Assembly (NCBI RefSeq): GCF_025244865.1
Contig: NZ_CP104273.1
Location: 62,001-126,000 of the forward strand
DNA: 64,000 nucleotides
Origin: Arthrobacter sp. zg-Y1110
GTDB lineage: Bacteria > Actinomycetota > Actinomycetes > Actinomycetales > Micrococcaceae
Reading direction: 5' to 3'
Positions 1-8,480 of this stretch are shown here, piece after piece. Below the pieces are notes generated by a model. It saw only the letters and a list, made by a program, of their open reading frames with translations, made no database searches and was not told the DNA's origin. The stretch's first letter is position 1. Each line of letters opens with the position of its first letter. Made by a program: the position numbers and the translations under genes.

Positions 1-48
1 GTGTAGCCTTCGGGAAAGTAACCACCCGTCTGCAGAAAGGTATTCCTC

Positions 49-879
49 ATGGCCGCCGTGCTTCCCGAGGCACTTCGCCGCCATCTGGCCGACCTGCAGC
101 AAAGGTCCGGATCCGGCGAGGATGCCGAAAACCTCTTTGACGAGGCGCTGCGTGCAGCCAACGACGCCGGATGGAGCTACCGGCAGCTGGGCACAGCCCT
201 GGGTGTCTCCCACTTTTACATCAGCGAACGGATCAAGCGCGCGCCCGGCAAGGTCACTGACTTCGGCTTCGACATCCCCGAGCGGCCGCGTCCGGCAGCT
301 GTCCTCCAGCCCAGGGCACTGCCCGATGAGGTTGTCCGGGACCTGCATGCACGCCTGGAGCGCGCCGTCAGCGACCGCACCGCCGAACGGACCGAGAACG
401 GCCTGACTCCCGCCGTCGCCGAATACTTCGGCGCCCTCGGAGCAGCGTCCGACGCAGGATGGGACCCGTACGAGATCGCCCAGCCCCTGGGCCTGAATCC
501 GCGCGCCGTCGCACGCTTCACCACCTATCACGGCAGGGACAAGGGAGCAGTGGGCACCGATTACCCGCGGGCTCCGGAACGCACGGGACCGGCCGCATGG
601 AATGCCCGCTACCCCCGTGCGGCGGCGATCACCATCCCGGGTGACGAAGCGGACCGGCTGAAGGAACTGGCAGGCCAGGCCCACCTGAACCGCGGGACGG
701 CCGGCGACGAGGACGGAGGGGCGCTCGAGTCCGCTGTCGAGTACACCGCCCGGATTGCCTTCTGGTACCTGCGGGGCGCCAGCAGGCAGGACCTCGAAAA
801 GGCAACCGGCCAGGGGTGGGAGGCACTGCGCAAGCGTCTGTCCCGGTGGGGGTACATGAGTCCTCCCAAGGCAGGCTAG
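49..879 (+). CDS. Triple helix-turn-helix-like protein, putative DNA-binding regulator
   Basis: The 276-residue protein contains three segments of the same kind, near residues 27-62, 122-160 and 225-272. Each is a helix ending in aGW or a similar turn, followed by a recognition-helix-like stretch (for example LGTALGVSHFYISERI, QPLGLNPRAVARF and ATGQGWEALRKRL). This is the pattern of winged or simple HTH domains, so a DNA-binding role is likely. No effector domain is visible. The start is ATG with GAAAGG eight bases upstream. The gene stands alone before an intrinsic terminator and just upstream of the sigma-like gene and pilus operon, so it could regulate them. That role is inferred from position only. 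Confidence 0.5.
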   Translation: MAAVLPEALRRHLADLQQRSGSGEDAENLFDEALRAANDAGWSYRQLGTALGVSHFYISERIKRAPGKVTDFGFDIPERPRPAAVLQPRALPDEVVRDLHARLERAVSDRTAERTENGLTPAVAEYFGALGAASDAGWDPYEIAQPLGLNPRAVARFTTYHGRDKGAVGTDYPRAPERTGPAAWNARYPRAAAITIPGDEADRLKELAGQAHLNRGTAGDEDGGALESAVEYTARIAFWYLRGASRQDLEKATGQGWEALRKRLSRWGYMSPPKAG

Positions 880-894
880 GAACCGCAGGCCCCG

Positions 895-923
895 GGCCCG
901 CAGCAGAGGCTGCGGGCCTTTTT
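895..923 (+). terminator. Intrinsic terminator after the triple-HTH gene
   Basis: A perfect 10-bp stem, GGCCCGCAGC/GCTGCGGGCC with a 4-nt loop, is followed by TTTTT. It separates the HTH gene from the pilus operon. Confidence 0.85.
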
Positions 924-987
924 GCTGCCCGAAAACAAACGGAGCACCCCTACAGAAGTCCCCGCCCGCGCAAAAATCAGCAACTGA

Positions 988-1018
988 TGTCACCCGCAAA
1001 GTGGATGTCTACGCATGT
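988..1018 (+). promoter_or_regulatory. Class B element (TGTCACCC-N16-CGCATGT) of the sigma-like gene and pilus operon
   Basis: TGTCACCC at 988-995 and CGCATGT at 1012-1018 are separated by 16 bases. The same two boxes, with 14-base spacing, precede the genes ending at 11729 and 12291. The arrangement and the ~52-nt distance to the TTG start fit -35 and -10 boxes of a promoter not matching the housekeeping TTGACA/TATAAT consensus. Confidence 0.55.
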
Positions 1019-1070
1019 AACTCTTCGGACCCGGTCACCCCCACCCTGACCGGCTACCGAAGGGAAGACT

Positions 1071-1847
1071 TTGTCAGAGCACGCCTCAGGAACAGACGGG
1101 AACGCTTATCTCGTTCGCACGGTCAATTCCATGCCGTCCGCTGATCCTTACTACGGACAGTGGTGGGGCAGCGGTGAAGGACGGGACTTCTACCAGGAGG
1201 TCACCGAACGCATCGGCAACCCGATGGCAGCCAGCATCAACCGGCAGTACGGGATCGACTACGAAGCATCCGACGTCGCCAACACCGCCTTCACCGTCCT
1301 CCGCCAGGAATTCATCTCCGCCTACATCAAGCGTTCCGAAGACCCCTGGGCATACCTGTCCAGCGTCCTCAAACGGGAAATGGTCCGCGAAGCCGGCGGC
1401 TACTTCCGCAGCGAACTGACCGAAACAGTCCTGTTCGACAGTGCATCCCACACCCTGCACCGGCCCGCCGCCACCATCCGGGAAGCAGCTGAACTGACCT
1501 CGGCCGCACTGATGGCCGCGGCACCGGCAATCCCTGAGCAGATCCTGCACGAAGCGGTCTTCTACTTCGCAGAACGCGGCCATTACCGGCTAAGCCACGT
1601 CTACACCAACGCGACCAACGACCCGGAGCTTACCGGCCTGGGCCTGGGCAGGGAGGAGATCCTCGCCGTCGCCAACGCCGTTCTGGGAAGCCGCCCCGAA
1701 AACAACCTGAACTCCCTGATTGCCGCCTTCCTTATGGACCCGGCCTTCGACCCGAAGTCATCAATCCGCCACCGCAGGGCACTGACGAAATTCAGGTCCC
1801 GCATTGATAAGGCGCACCACCAGGAAATGAGGCATCTCGTTGGCTAG
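1071..1847 (+). CDS. Divergent ECF-sigma-factor-like protein
   Basis: Residues ~48-110 resemble sigma-70 region 2. There is an acidic helix (YEASDVANTAFTVLRQEF), where EDVVQEaFl is usual, followed after ~20 residues by DPWAYLSSVLKREMVREAG, the counterpart of the PraWLlrIARN motif. The C-terminal part (IRHRRALTKFRSRI) could be a degenerate region 4 recognition helix, but a clear region 4 HTH is missing. The start is TTG with GGGAAG upstream. The stop codon overlaps the TTG start of the first pilus ATPase. If it is a sigma factor, it is the obvious candidate to read the class A or B elements of this window. A phage- or plasmid-type regulator that only resembles sigma is the alternative. Confidence 0.42.
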   Translation: MSEHASGTDGNAYLVRTVNSMPSADPYYGQWWGSGEGRDFYQEVTERIGNPMAASINRQYGIDYEASDVANTAFTVLRQEFISAYIKRSEDPWAYLSSVLKREMVREAGGYFRSELTETVLFDSASHTLHRPAATIREAAELTSAALMAAAPAIPEQILHEAVFYFAERGHYRLSHVYTNATNDPELTGLGLGREEILAVANAVLGSRPENNLNSLIAAFLMDPAFDPKSSIRHRRALTKFRSRIDKAHHQEMRHLVG

Positions 1848-3177
1848 ACGAGCAACCACCCGCAGGAAGTCCGAATTCCCACGCCACAGGGCAGGCTCGG
1901 ACTACAGCGACCGTTCCCTCCCCTTCCCGGCACAGGCAATGGGCGCCGGCCCGGAAATACCTGAGGCTTCTGCAGTAAGCCCGGGCCTCACCGGGCTGCC
2001 CTTCATCGGTCCGCTGCCCATGCCCGAAGGGTACGAAGAGCCGCAGCCGGAACCGGAAGTCCAGTTGGAGCCGGTGCTGCCGGAGAACTATCTGGAAATC
2101 GAACCCGATGTTGCCGAATGGTTCCCGAACATGATCCAGGAATGCATGTCCCTGGGTGCCTCCGACGTGCTCCTGGCCACCGAATCCGGCAGGAAGGTCC
2201 TCACCGTCCAGGCCCGAGTTGACGGCCGGATGCGGCCCATCCGCCGGGTCGAAGGCCTCGAGGCCCGCCAGATCATCGGCAAATTCAAGTCGGGATCCGG
2301 GCTCTCCACCGGTGTCAGCTTCGTGCCCGAGGAAACCATCTACATGGTCGACGTCGACGGCGAGGAACGTAAAGCCCGCGTGGTGTCCTTCCATACCGCT
2401 GACGGAGGTGACGCCATCGTGCTCCGGCTTCCCCCGTCCGGAGACCTCCGCCGCCTGGACGAGCTGTCCTTCTCACCCCTGAACATGGCCCTGTTCAAGG
2501 ACATGCTCGGCGCCGCCAACCGGATGATCGTCATTGCAGGCCCCATGGGTTCGGGCAAGACCACCACCGCCCACGGCGCCCTCATGCACGTAAGCACCGG
2601 CACGCGGACTGTCTGGACCGTGGAGGACCCGGTGGAGCGCAACCTTCCCGGGCTGATCCAGCTGGAGGTGGACGAGGAAAACCACGCCGGCTTCGATGCC
2701 CTGCTGCCGGCCCTGGTGCGCTCCGACTACGACACCCTGTTCATCGGCGAAATCCGGGACACCGTCACCGCGGCTGCAGCTGTCCGCCAGGCAAAGGCCG
2801 GACGCCAGGTCATTACGACCATTCACGCCAACAACAACGTGACCGCGCTGCTGCGCCTGATCGACCTTGCCGAAGACTCCCCGCTGTCCGTCCTGGACTC
2901 CGTCAAGGGCGTCGTCTCCCAGCGCCTCGTGGGGCGCCTGAACCCCGAGTGGAACCGCCGGGACCCGATGACCAAGTATCTGGGCCGCGTGCCCATCCAT
3001 GAAGTCCTTACCATCACCGACGCGATGACCGAAGCAATCATGGCCAACGCCCCGCTCTCCCGCCTGCGCTCCATCGCCGCCGAAACGTCCCGGAGCACCT
3101 TCCGCCAGGACATCGAACGCCTCGTTGCCTCAGGCATCACCGACCGTGAAGAAGCCGCGAGGGTTATCGGTGAATAG
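1840..3177 (+). CDS. Type IV pilus / type II secretion ATPase, PilB-GspE-like
   Basis: This 445-residue secretion-superfamily ATPase carries Walker A GPMGSGKTT near residue 234, the Walker B and Asp-box region IGEIRD near 300 and a His-box ITTIHANN near 328. The N-terminal ASDVLLATE/RVDGRMR stretch (~105-130) is the N2-type domain of PilB/PilT. The first ~95 residues are Pro-rich and low complexity. It would hydrolyse ATP in the cytoplasm to drive pilus assembly. The TTG start overlaps the previous stop and has GAGG seven bases upstream. It is followed by a second ATPase with an overlapping start, so all are translated from one mRNA. The tetracysteine zinc motif of many PilB proteins is not seen, so PilT-like is possible. 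Confidence 0.82.
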   Translation: MARRATTRRKSEFPRHRAGSDYSDRSLPFPAQAMGAGPEIPEASAVSPGLTGLPFIGPLPMPEGYEEPQPEPEVQLEPVLPENYLEIEPDVAEWFPNMIQECMSLGASDVLLATESGRKVLTVQARVDGRMRPIRRVEGLEARQIIGKFKSGSGLSTGVSFVPEETIYMVDVDGEERKARVVSFHTADGGDAIVLRLPPSGDLRRLDELSFSPLNMALFKDMLGAANRMIVIAGPMGSGKTTTAHGALMHVSTGTRTVWTVEDPVERNLPGLIQLEVDEENHAGFDALLPALVRSDYDTLFIGEIRDTVTAAAAVRQAKAGRQVITTIHANNNVTALLRLIDLAEDSPLSVLDSVKGVVSQRLVGRLNPEWNRRDPMTKYLGRVPIHEVLTITDAMTEAIMANAPLSRLRSIAAETSRSTFRQDIERLVASGITDREEAARVIGE

Positions 3178-4333
3178 CGCCGTGCTGACCCGGCGGGAAA
3201 TGCGCGCCTCACCGCCGGCAGCCGAGCAGGCCACTTCGGCCTTCTTCTCACCCCGTCAGTCCGCCGTCGCCCGCCTGCACCGGCTGATCGACGAATGCGG
3301 TGACACCGGGGTCAGCGACATGCACATCCACCCTGCAAAGCCCATGCGCCGGCTGCGCAGCGGCAGGCTCTTCATTCCGGACGGCACGGAGGTCGTCTTC
3401 ACCCAGGATGAGATCCTGCTGTGGCTTGCCGAAGCCACCGAAGGACGTCCGGATCCCCTGAACCCCCGCGGGCACGCCTCCGTTGCCCTGGCTACCGACA
3501 AATACCGAGTCCGCGGCACCTTCAGGAAGTCGCTCCAGGGCATCACCGTCACCTTCCGCATCATCCCCGGCGTCGTCCCGGACGTGAACGACATCGGCGT
3601 TCCGAAGGTCATCCAGGAACTGATGCGACGGGACTCCGGACTGCTCATCATGGAAGGCCCCACCGGCTCCGGGAAGACCACTGCCATTGCCGGGCTGATC
3701 AAGATGGCCAACACGGACTACGACAAGCACATCTACATGGTGGAGGATCCGACCGAATTCGTTCACGACGAAATCGGCGCCACTTCCATCATCCAGCGCG
3801 AAATCGGCACCCACGTCGTGGACTACCCCACCGCCATCGAGGATGCACTGCGGTCCAAACCGAACATCATTGTGGTCGGTGAGCTGCTCAATGCCGCCAC
3901 CGCCAAGGCTGCCCTGCACGCCGCAACGACCGGCCACCTGGTCATCACCACCGCCCACGCCGGATCTATCACGGAAGCCCTGGACTCCTTCATTGGACAG
4001 TTCACCGCCGACGAGCAGCCCCAGATCCGGTCCCGCTTCTCCCAGTCGCTGCTGGGAATCATGGTCCAGAAACTGGTACCGACCGTGGACGGACGCCTCA
4101 CCGCGGCCCGCGAAGTGCTGCTGAACGACCTGAACTTCACCGAAATCATCCGCGACAACCAGATGCAGATGATCCGCTCCCGCATCGCCGGATCCAGGGG
4201 CTGCTTCACGCTCGAGGATTCCCTGGCGGAGCTCGTAAAGCAGAACGCCATCACAGCCGAGACAGCAATTTCTGCAGCCAAAAACCCGGACGACCTCCGG
4301 GAAACCATGACCCGGAAAGGGGTGGCATTTTGA
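3170..4333 (+). CDS. Second type IV pilus ATPase, PilT-like
   Basis: This 387-residue paralogue of the preceding ATPase has SDMHIH near residue 45, Walker A GPTGSGKTT near 163, a Walker B/Asp-box region IIVVGELLN near 233 and a His-box TTAHAGS near 260. The short N-terminus and VEDPTEF/IQREIG segments fit the PilT (retraction) branch. The Asp box reads GELLNA instead of the usual GEmRDlEt, an unusual change. The GTG start overlaps the upstream stop (GTGAATAG) with GAGGG in front. The pair implies an assembly motor plus a retraction or alternate motor. Confidence 0.8.
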   Translation: MNSAVLTRREMRASPPAAEQATSAFFSPRQSAVARLHRLIDECGDTGVSDMHIHPAKPMRRLRSGRLFIPDGTEVVFTQDEILLWLAEATEGRPDPLNPRGHASVALATDKYRVRGTFRKSLQGITVTFRIIPGVVPDVNDIGVPKVIQELMRRDSGLLIMEGPTGSGKTTAIAGLIKMANTDYDKHIYMVEDPTEFVHDEIGATSIIQREIGTHVVDYPTAIEDALRSKPNIIVVGELLNAATAKAALHAATTGHLVITTAHAGSITEALDSFIGQFTADEQPQIRSRFSQSLLGIMVQKLVPTVDGRLTAAREVLLNDLNFTEIIRDNQMQMIRSRIAGSRGCFTLEDSLAELVKQNAITAETAISAAKNPDDLRETMTRKGVAF

Positions 4334-5634
4334 GCACCGAAGCTCTGACTGCAGAGGAGAATCCGGCACCCGCGTCACGGCGCGAGATGCGCGGGGCGAA
4401 ACCCGGCAAGGCACCCGTACCGCCGCGGCCGCCGAAGCCTGCCAAGGAAAAGCGCCCCAAGCCGCCGAAGCCGGACAGGGCCAAGCCCGCCAAGGCTCCC
4501 AAGCGTGCCAAGAAGGGTGACCTCGGATTCGATGAGAACGGGGTGCCGCTGAAGAAGGCACCCATGTTCGTGCTCTACAAGGGCAAGAAATCCAAGCCGG
4601 CCACCATTGCGCGGTCGCTGCGTGCCCTGACCATGGTCCTGCGTGTCGGCCAGTCCGAAGCCCGCGCGCTCGAAATCGTGGGCGAGCAGTACCACAAGTT
4701 CGAAATCGGCCGCGCTTACGAGCACGCAGCCAAAACCATGCGTGAAGAGGGCGCCAGCTTCAAGCAGGCCCTCATGGCAGAGGAGATCCTGCCCCGGACC
4801 GTCCGCGAGCTCATCGAAGCTGCCCAGACCTCCCAGGCACTGCAGCGCAACCTTGACCAGGCCGCCATCCTCATGGGCGAAGCCACCTCGGTGAAGAAGA
4901 AGCTGCTGATGAACCTGATCCAGCCCGGCTTCATGCTCCTGATGTGCATCGCCCTGCTCTTTGTCGCTGTCAGCTTCATCATTCCCGGGTTCGTCGCCAC
5001 CTTCGAGGACCTGGACGTGGAGACCCCGAAGATGACCATCGTCATCCTGGCGGTCGCCGAGTACGTGAAGTGGAGCCTGTGCGGAATCGGCCTGGTGGTC
5101 GGACTCTTCATGTCCTACTGGGTGACCATCGGCCGGAAGTCGGACCGCTTCAAGTCAGCCATGGATACCCTGGCCATCCGGACCCCGGCCATCGGCCCGA
5201 TCCTGCAGCTCTCCGCTGCCAGCCGGCTCTTCAGCCTCCTGTCGGCAAACCTGTCCACCGGCATCGGGGAACCCGAGTCCCTGCGCAGTGCCGCCAACGG
5301 CTGCGGCAACGAGGCCCTGAAGCATCACTGCCTCGCCCATGCCGACAAGATGCTCTCCGACGGTGTGGAACTCAAAGGTTTCGTCCAGACCAAGCTGATG
5401 CCGATGGACGCCCGGCAGATCCTCTCCTCCGCGCCGTCGGTGCGCCAGGAAATCGAGATCATGAACGAGCTCTCCCCCGAATACCGGGATGAAGCAAACG
5501 TCCAGCTGGACACCCTGAACAAGACGATCGACCCCATCGTGAACTATCTGGTCTACGGCATTGCCGGCGTGCTGATCATCTCCATCGTCCTGCCCATGTA
5601 CGCCATCTACCCGGCCCTCATGGACATGGGATAG
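4330..5634 (+). CDS. Inner-membrane platform protein, PilC/GspF-like
   Basis: The 434-residue protein has two GspF-type cytoplasmic helical domains and three hydrophobic segments near 195-225, 248-272 and 405-428. This is the usual layout for the platform that couples the ATPase to pilin extraction. An extra ~75-residue N-terminus very rich in Lys and Pro (repeated KPPKP-type runs) is not normal for the family and may bind an acidic partner or the membrane surface. TTG overlaps the preceding TGA. Confidence 0.85.
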   Translation: MSTEALTAEENPAPASRREMRGAKPGKAPVPPRPPKPAKEKRPKPPKPDRAKPAKAPKRAKKGDLGFDENGVPLKKAPMFVLYKGKKSKPATIARSLRALTMVLRVGQSEARALEIVGEQYHKFEIGRAYEHAAKTMREEGASFKQALMAEEILPRTVRELIEAAQTSQALQRNLDQAAILMGEATSVKKKLLMNLIQPGFMLLMCIALLFVAVSFIIPGFVATFEDLDVETPKMTIVILAVAEYVKWSLCGIGLVVGLFMSYWVTIGRKSDRFKSAMDTLAIRTPAIGPILQLSAASRLFSLLSANLSTGIGEPESLRSAANGCGNEALKHHCLAHADKMLSDGVELKGFVQTKLMPMDARQILSSAPSVRQEIEIMNELSPEYRDEANVQLDTLNKTIDPIVNYLVYGIAGVLIISIVLPMYAIYPALMDMG

Positions 5635-5640
5635 GAACCG

Positions 5641-5680
5641 CGGGAGCAGGCCTGCAGCGCACGCCGCGGACCTGCTCCCG
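5641..5680. terminator. Hairpin between the platform and peptidase genes
   Basis: CGGGAGCAGG pairs with CCTGCTCCCG across a 20-nt loop. No U-run follows, so it may attenuate or stabilise rather than terminate. Confidence 0.5.
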
Positions 5681-5702
5681 CCCGGTGGTCCCGCCTGTCA
5701 TC

Positions 5703-5722
5703 GGGGATCTACGCATGTCCCC
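5703..5722 (+). promoter_or_regulatory. Class B element before the prepilin peptidase
   Basis: CTACGCATGT lies in the loop of a short inverted repeat (GGGGA...TCCCC), as at 29355-29379. CCTGTCAT just upstream partly matches the TGTCACCC box, but the spacing differs from the other class B copies. Confidence 0.4.
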
Positions 5723-5767
5723 TGCCGGGTCCGGCCCACCAAGGCGGCCGGCAACGAAGGGGAGACC

Positions 5768-6406
5768 GTGTCCGTACAGACCGCAGACGTCCAGGAAACC
5801 GCCGCGGCAGCGGACAGCAGCCACGGGAAGGAAGAGGGGCTCCGGTCTCTTACAGGCAGGGACTGGCTGGTCTCGACCGCATGGGGCATCTTCTCCGGTC
5901 TTGCCGCCGGCGCAGCCTCCGTAGTGTTCCTGCCCGTTGAGGATCTCGCTCTCATGGTCCTGCTGGGAGCCGGCCTCGGCGTCCTGGGCTACCTGGACCA
6001 TGTCACCCAGCTGATCCGGAACAGGCACAACCTCATCTTCGGCGCCATCACGGCCGTCCTGCTGCTGGCCACCCAGACCTTCATGGATGAGCAGATCCTT
6101 CTGCCCGCCCTGGTCTGCGCCGCACTGACCTTCGGGTTCTTCCTGGTCCTGACCATGCTCACCGGATACGCCGGCGGCGGGGACATCAAGCTCTCCCCCA
6201 TTCCTGCAGCCCTGCTTGGCGCTGTCTCCCCGATCGCCGCAATGCTCTGGCTCCTGTTCACCTTCGTCTTCTGCGTCGGCGGCACCATCTACTTCCGGGT
6301 CACGGACCCGAACCGCCGGCACACCGCAATGGGCCCCTACATGGCCGCAGCCGCGGTGCTGACCATCGTCGTCTACGGCATCCTCGCGGCCCAGCTGGGG
6401 ATCTAG
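5768..6406 (+). CDS. Prepilin peptidase, A24 family (short, peptidase domain only)
   Basis: The 212-residue polytopic membrane protein has the two catalytic aspartates of the A24 peptidases: D77 in GYLDHVTQLI and D139 in GGGDIKL. It should cleave the basic leader of the pilins encoded downstream. The N-terminal methyltransferase domain and its cysteines, present in Gram-negative PilD, are absent. About 40 N-terminal residues are soluble. The start is GTG with AAGGGGAG upstream. It has its own class B element, so it may be expressed separately from the ATPases. Confidence 0.85.
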   Translation: MSVQTADVQETAAAADSSHGKEEGLRSLTGRDWLVSTAWGIFSGLAAGAASVVFLPVEDLALMVLLGAGLGVLGYLDHVTQLIRNRHNLIFGAITAVLLLATQTFMDEQILLPALVCAALTFGFFLVLTMLTGYAGGGDIKLSPIPAALLGAVSPIAAMLWLLFTFVFCVGGTIYFRVTDPNRRHTAMGPYMAAAAVLTIVVYGILAAQLGI

Positions 6407-6414
6407 GGGCTCAG

Positions 6415-6424
6415 CCGCACACAG
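6415..6424 (+). promoter_or_regulatory. Class A-variant element CCGCACACAG before the pilin-adhesin
   Basis: The core lies 46 nt upstream of the TTG start of the pilin-adhesin. No clear GGTGAGAG box is present. Confidence 0.35.
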
Positions 6425-6469
6425 GTGACCTGTATGCCCGGAAAACCGCGATCAGCCAGGAGACCCATT

Positions 6470-8239
6470 TTGCAACGCCCGCTCGTGCCCGAGCTCAGGA
6501 AGAGTTCCGGCGCCTTTGACCTTCCATCCATCATCACGGGGGTGGTCGTTGTCGGGATCCTGGCCGCCGGCGTCCTCGCAGCCATCTTCGGCGTCATCCC
6601 CTTCGCCCAGGACCGCGGAGCCAAACAGGACCTCTCCTCCATCCGCACGGCCGAAGGCGTAGCCAAAGCCAAGGACAACCGGTTCATGGACCACGCCGGA
6701 CTGCTCGACACCGGATACCTGCAGCCCTCCAGCACCGAGAAGACCACTGTCAAAGCAGATACCAAGGGCACCTGTTACGTCGGTCTGGCCAAATCCGGCA
6801 CCGGAAAGATCTTCTACTCCACCGACGCCAGAACCGACCCCGAGGTGCTCGAAGCCGATACCGACACCGGATGCCTCACCCCGGAGGAACTGGCTGAACT
6901 GATCGAAGAAGTCGGGGGCATCGAAGATGGCACACCCGAGGGTGCCCCGAAGAAGCTGAAGCTCACCGCCGTTTCCGCCCTCGAAGCCAAAGCCACCTGG
7001 AACCCGGTCAAGGGCGCCACCGGGTACAAGATCGAATACCAGGCCAACAACGGGGCATGGACAACCCGCCTGGAGAGCACCACCGAAACCACGGTGAGCA
7101 TCTACGCCCAGCCGAAAGACACCGTTACCGTACGCGTCTACACCCTGAAGGGTGAAGGCATGTCAGAACCTTCAACGGCGACCGTCCGGCTTCCCGACTC
7201 CGCCTTCACCAACCCCGGCTTCGAAAGCGGCCTTCTGGGGTGGACGAAGGTATCTGCAGTGCTCACCAACACCACCTACAAGCATGCGGGGGGTATGAGT
7301 GCCGACATCCAATTCAGCTCTCATGCGGTGGAGCAGGTGGTGACGGTTCCCGTAGAGTCTCCGGTGCTGACCTTCTGGACCCGGAATGCTGTCCCGAAGG
7401 TCCTGGTCAACAACGTGGACGTGGCGACCGCAGTGACAGCGCCGGCAGCGGAGAACGGGTTCACCCAGCGCTCGGCTGACCTGTCGGCCTACGCCGGCAA
7501 GACGGTCACCGTGCGCTTCGCCGGCAGTTCCAGCGAAGTCTCCTACCTGGATGACGTGGCGTTCCAGGGCCCGATGGCACCCACTGCCCCGCGGTCGGTG
7601 ACGGCACTGTCGAAGTCGGGTACGGCGACGGTGTCCTGGGTCCGGCCGGTGTTTACCGGCGGGGGCATCCCGGTCACTTCCTACACTGCTACAGCCTGGA
7701 CGGGCGGGAGCCAGGCGGCATCGGTGAAGGTTGACGGGGACCAGCTGACGGCGGTGTTCACAGGTCTGGAAGCAGGAGCCAATTACACGCTCAGGGTGAG
7801 GGCCACGAATCAGGTCGGCACGTCCCCGGACTCGACCACATTCGGGCCGGTGGCATTGAACACCGGGGCGTTCGCCAACCCCGGGTTCGAAAATGACCTG
7901 TTGGGGTGGACGATAAGCAACACATACCTCAGCACCAGCAACAAGCACGCGGGGAGCAGGAGTGCCGCCCTGAACAACTTTGCTTATTGGGTGGAGCAGG
8001 TGGTGACGGTGCCTGCAGAGACTCCGGTGCTGACCTTCTGGGCCCAACAAAACCGTAACCCGAAGGTACAGGTCAACAACGTGGACGTGGCGACCGCAGT
8101 GACCGCGCCGGCAGCGGAGAACGGGTTCACCCAGCGCTCGGCTGACCTGTCGGCCTACGCCGGCAAGACCGTCACCGTGCGATTCACCGGCAGTACCGGC
8201 GTCGGCGAAACTTATCTGGATGATGTGACGTTCAAATAA
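6470..8239 (+). CDS. Pilin-adhesin fusion: type IV pilin N-terminus plus two FN3 and two carbohydrate-binding-like modules
   Basis: Residues ~10-45 (SSGAFDLPSIITGVVV...) form a class III prepilin leader and hydrophobic helix almost identical to two other proteins of the window. After a ~110-residue pilin-like region come an FN3-like domain, a jelly-roll module starting NPGFESGLLGW and ending YLDDVAF, a second FN3 and a second jelly-roll module (NPGFENDLLGW...YLDDVTF). Jelly-roll modules of this kind usually bind sugars. A tip adhesin or a decorated pilus subunit is the likely role. The start chosen is TTG, with AGGAG eight bases upstream. An upstream in-frame GTG lacks a ribosome site. Expected processing is after G in SSG|AFDLP. 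Confidence 0.72.
   Translation: MQRPLVPELRKSSGAFDLPSIITGVVVVGILAAGVLAAIFGVIPFAQDRGAKQDLSSIRTAEGVAKAKDNRFMDHAGLLDTGYLQPSSTEKTTVKADTKGTCYVGLAKSGTGKIFYSTDARTDPEVLEADTDTGCLTPEELAELIEEVGGIEDGTPEGAPKKLKLTAVSALEAKATWNPVKGATGYKIEYQANNGAWTTRLESTTETTVSIYAQPKDTVTVRVYTLKGEGMSEPSTATVRLPDSAFTNPGFESGLLGWTKVSAVLTNTTYKHAGGMSADIQFSSHAVEQVVTVPVESPVLTFWTRNAVPKVLVNNVDVATAVTAPAAENGFTQRSADLSAYAGKTVTVRFAGSSSEVSYLDDVAFQGPMAPTAPRSVTALSKSGTATVSWVRPVFTGGGIPVTSYTATAWTGGSQAASVKVDGDQLTAVFTGLEAGANYTLRVRATNQVGTSPDSTTFGPVALNTGAFANPGFENDLLGWTISNTYLSTSNKHAGSRSAALNNFAYWVEQVVTVPAETPVLTFWAQQNRNPKVQVNNVDVATAVTAPAAENGFTQRSADLSAYAGKTVTVRFTGSTGVGETYLDDVTFK
7405..7515 (+). repeat. First copy of a 111-bp intragenic direct repeat
   Basis: Nearly identical (only a few mismatches) to 8071-8181. 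It encodes the end of the first jelly-roll module of the pilin-adhesin. Confidence 0.9.
8071..8181 (+). repeat. Second copy of the 111-bp intragenic direct repeat
   Basis: Near-identity at the DNA level implies recent duplication or gene conversion of the module. Recombination between copies would delete one FN3 plus one module in frame. Confidence 0.9.
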
Positions 8240-8301
8240 GGGCAACAGCATCCGGGCTCGACTCCTTCAACCAGGAGTGCATGAATCAGGTCTGATAAGA
8301 C

Positions 8302-8341
8302 AAAAAGCGGCGGTGTCCTTTACCGGGCACTGCCGCTTTTT
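8302..8341 (+). terminator. Strong intrinsic terminator after the pilin-adhesin
   Basis: AAAAAGCGGC(G)GTG... pairs with ...CACTGCCGCTTTTT over a ~15-bp stem ending in a T-run. The major pilin downstream must therefore have its own promoter, perhaps TTGCGC near 8379 and TATGTG near 8400, though these are weak matches. Confidence 0.85.
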
Positions 8342-8480
8342 GTAATCTGCCTCACATTTGAAAAGTTTTTCTCGTTTTTTGCGCGGCGGCGCACTTCTGT
8401 ATGTGAGCCCGAAAGAAAAAGCCCTCCGAGGACTGTCTCAGGAGGAGCCGGCTCATCTCCTTTACAGAAATGGAATTACG

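Noticed and set aside
1012..1018. The ATG in CGCATG cores as leaderless start codons
   Set aside because: In most copies a stop or no frame follows (ATGTAA at 1015). Only 29365 would work, and a second ATG nearby is equally good.
3248..4561. Long open frames antisense to the pilus ATPases, and similar ones opposite 46885-49011 and 50596-53415
   Set aside because: They mirror real genes, have high-GC third-position artefacts, no ribosome sites and no recognisable domains.
7405..8181. Direct repeat as a mobile element
   Set aside because: It lies in frame within two copies of one protein module, with no terminal inverted repeats or transposase.
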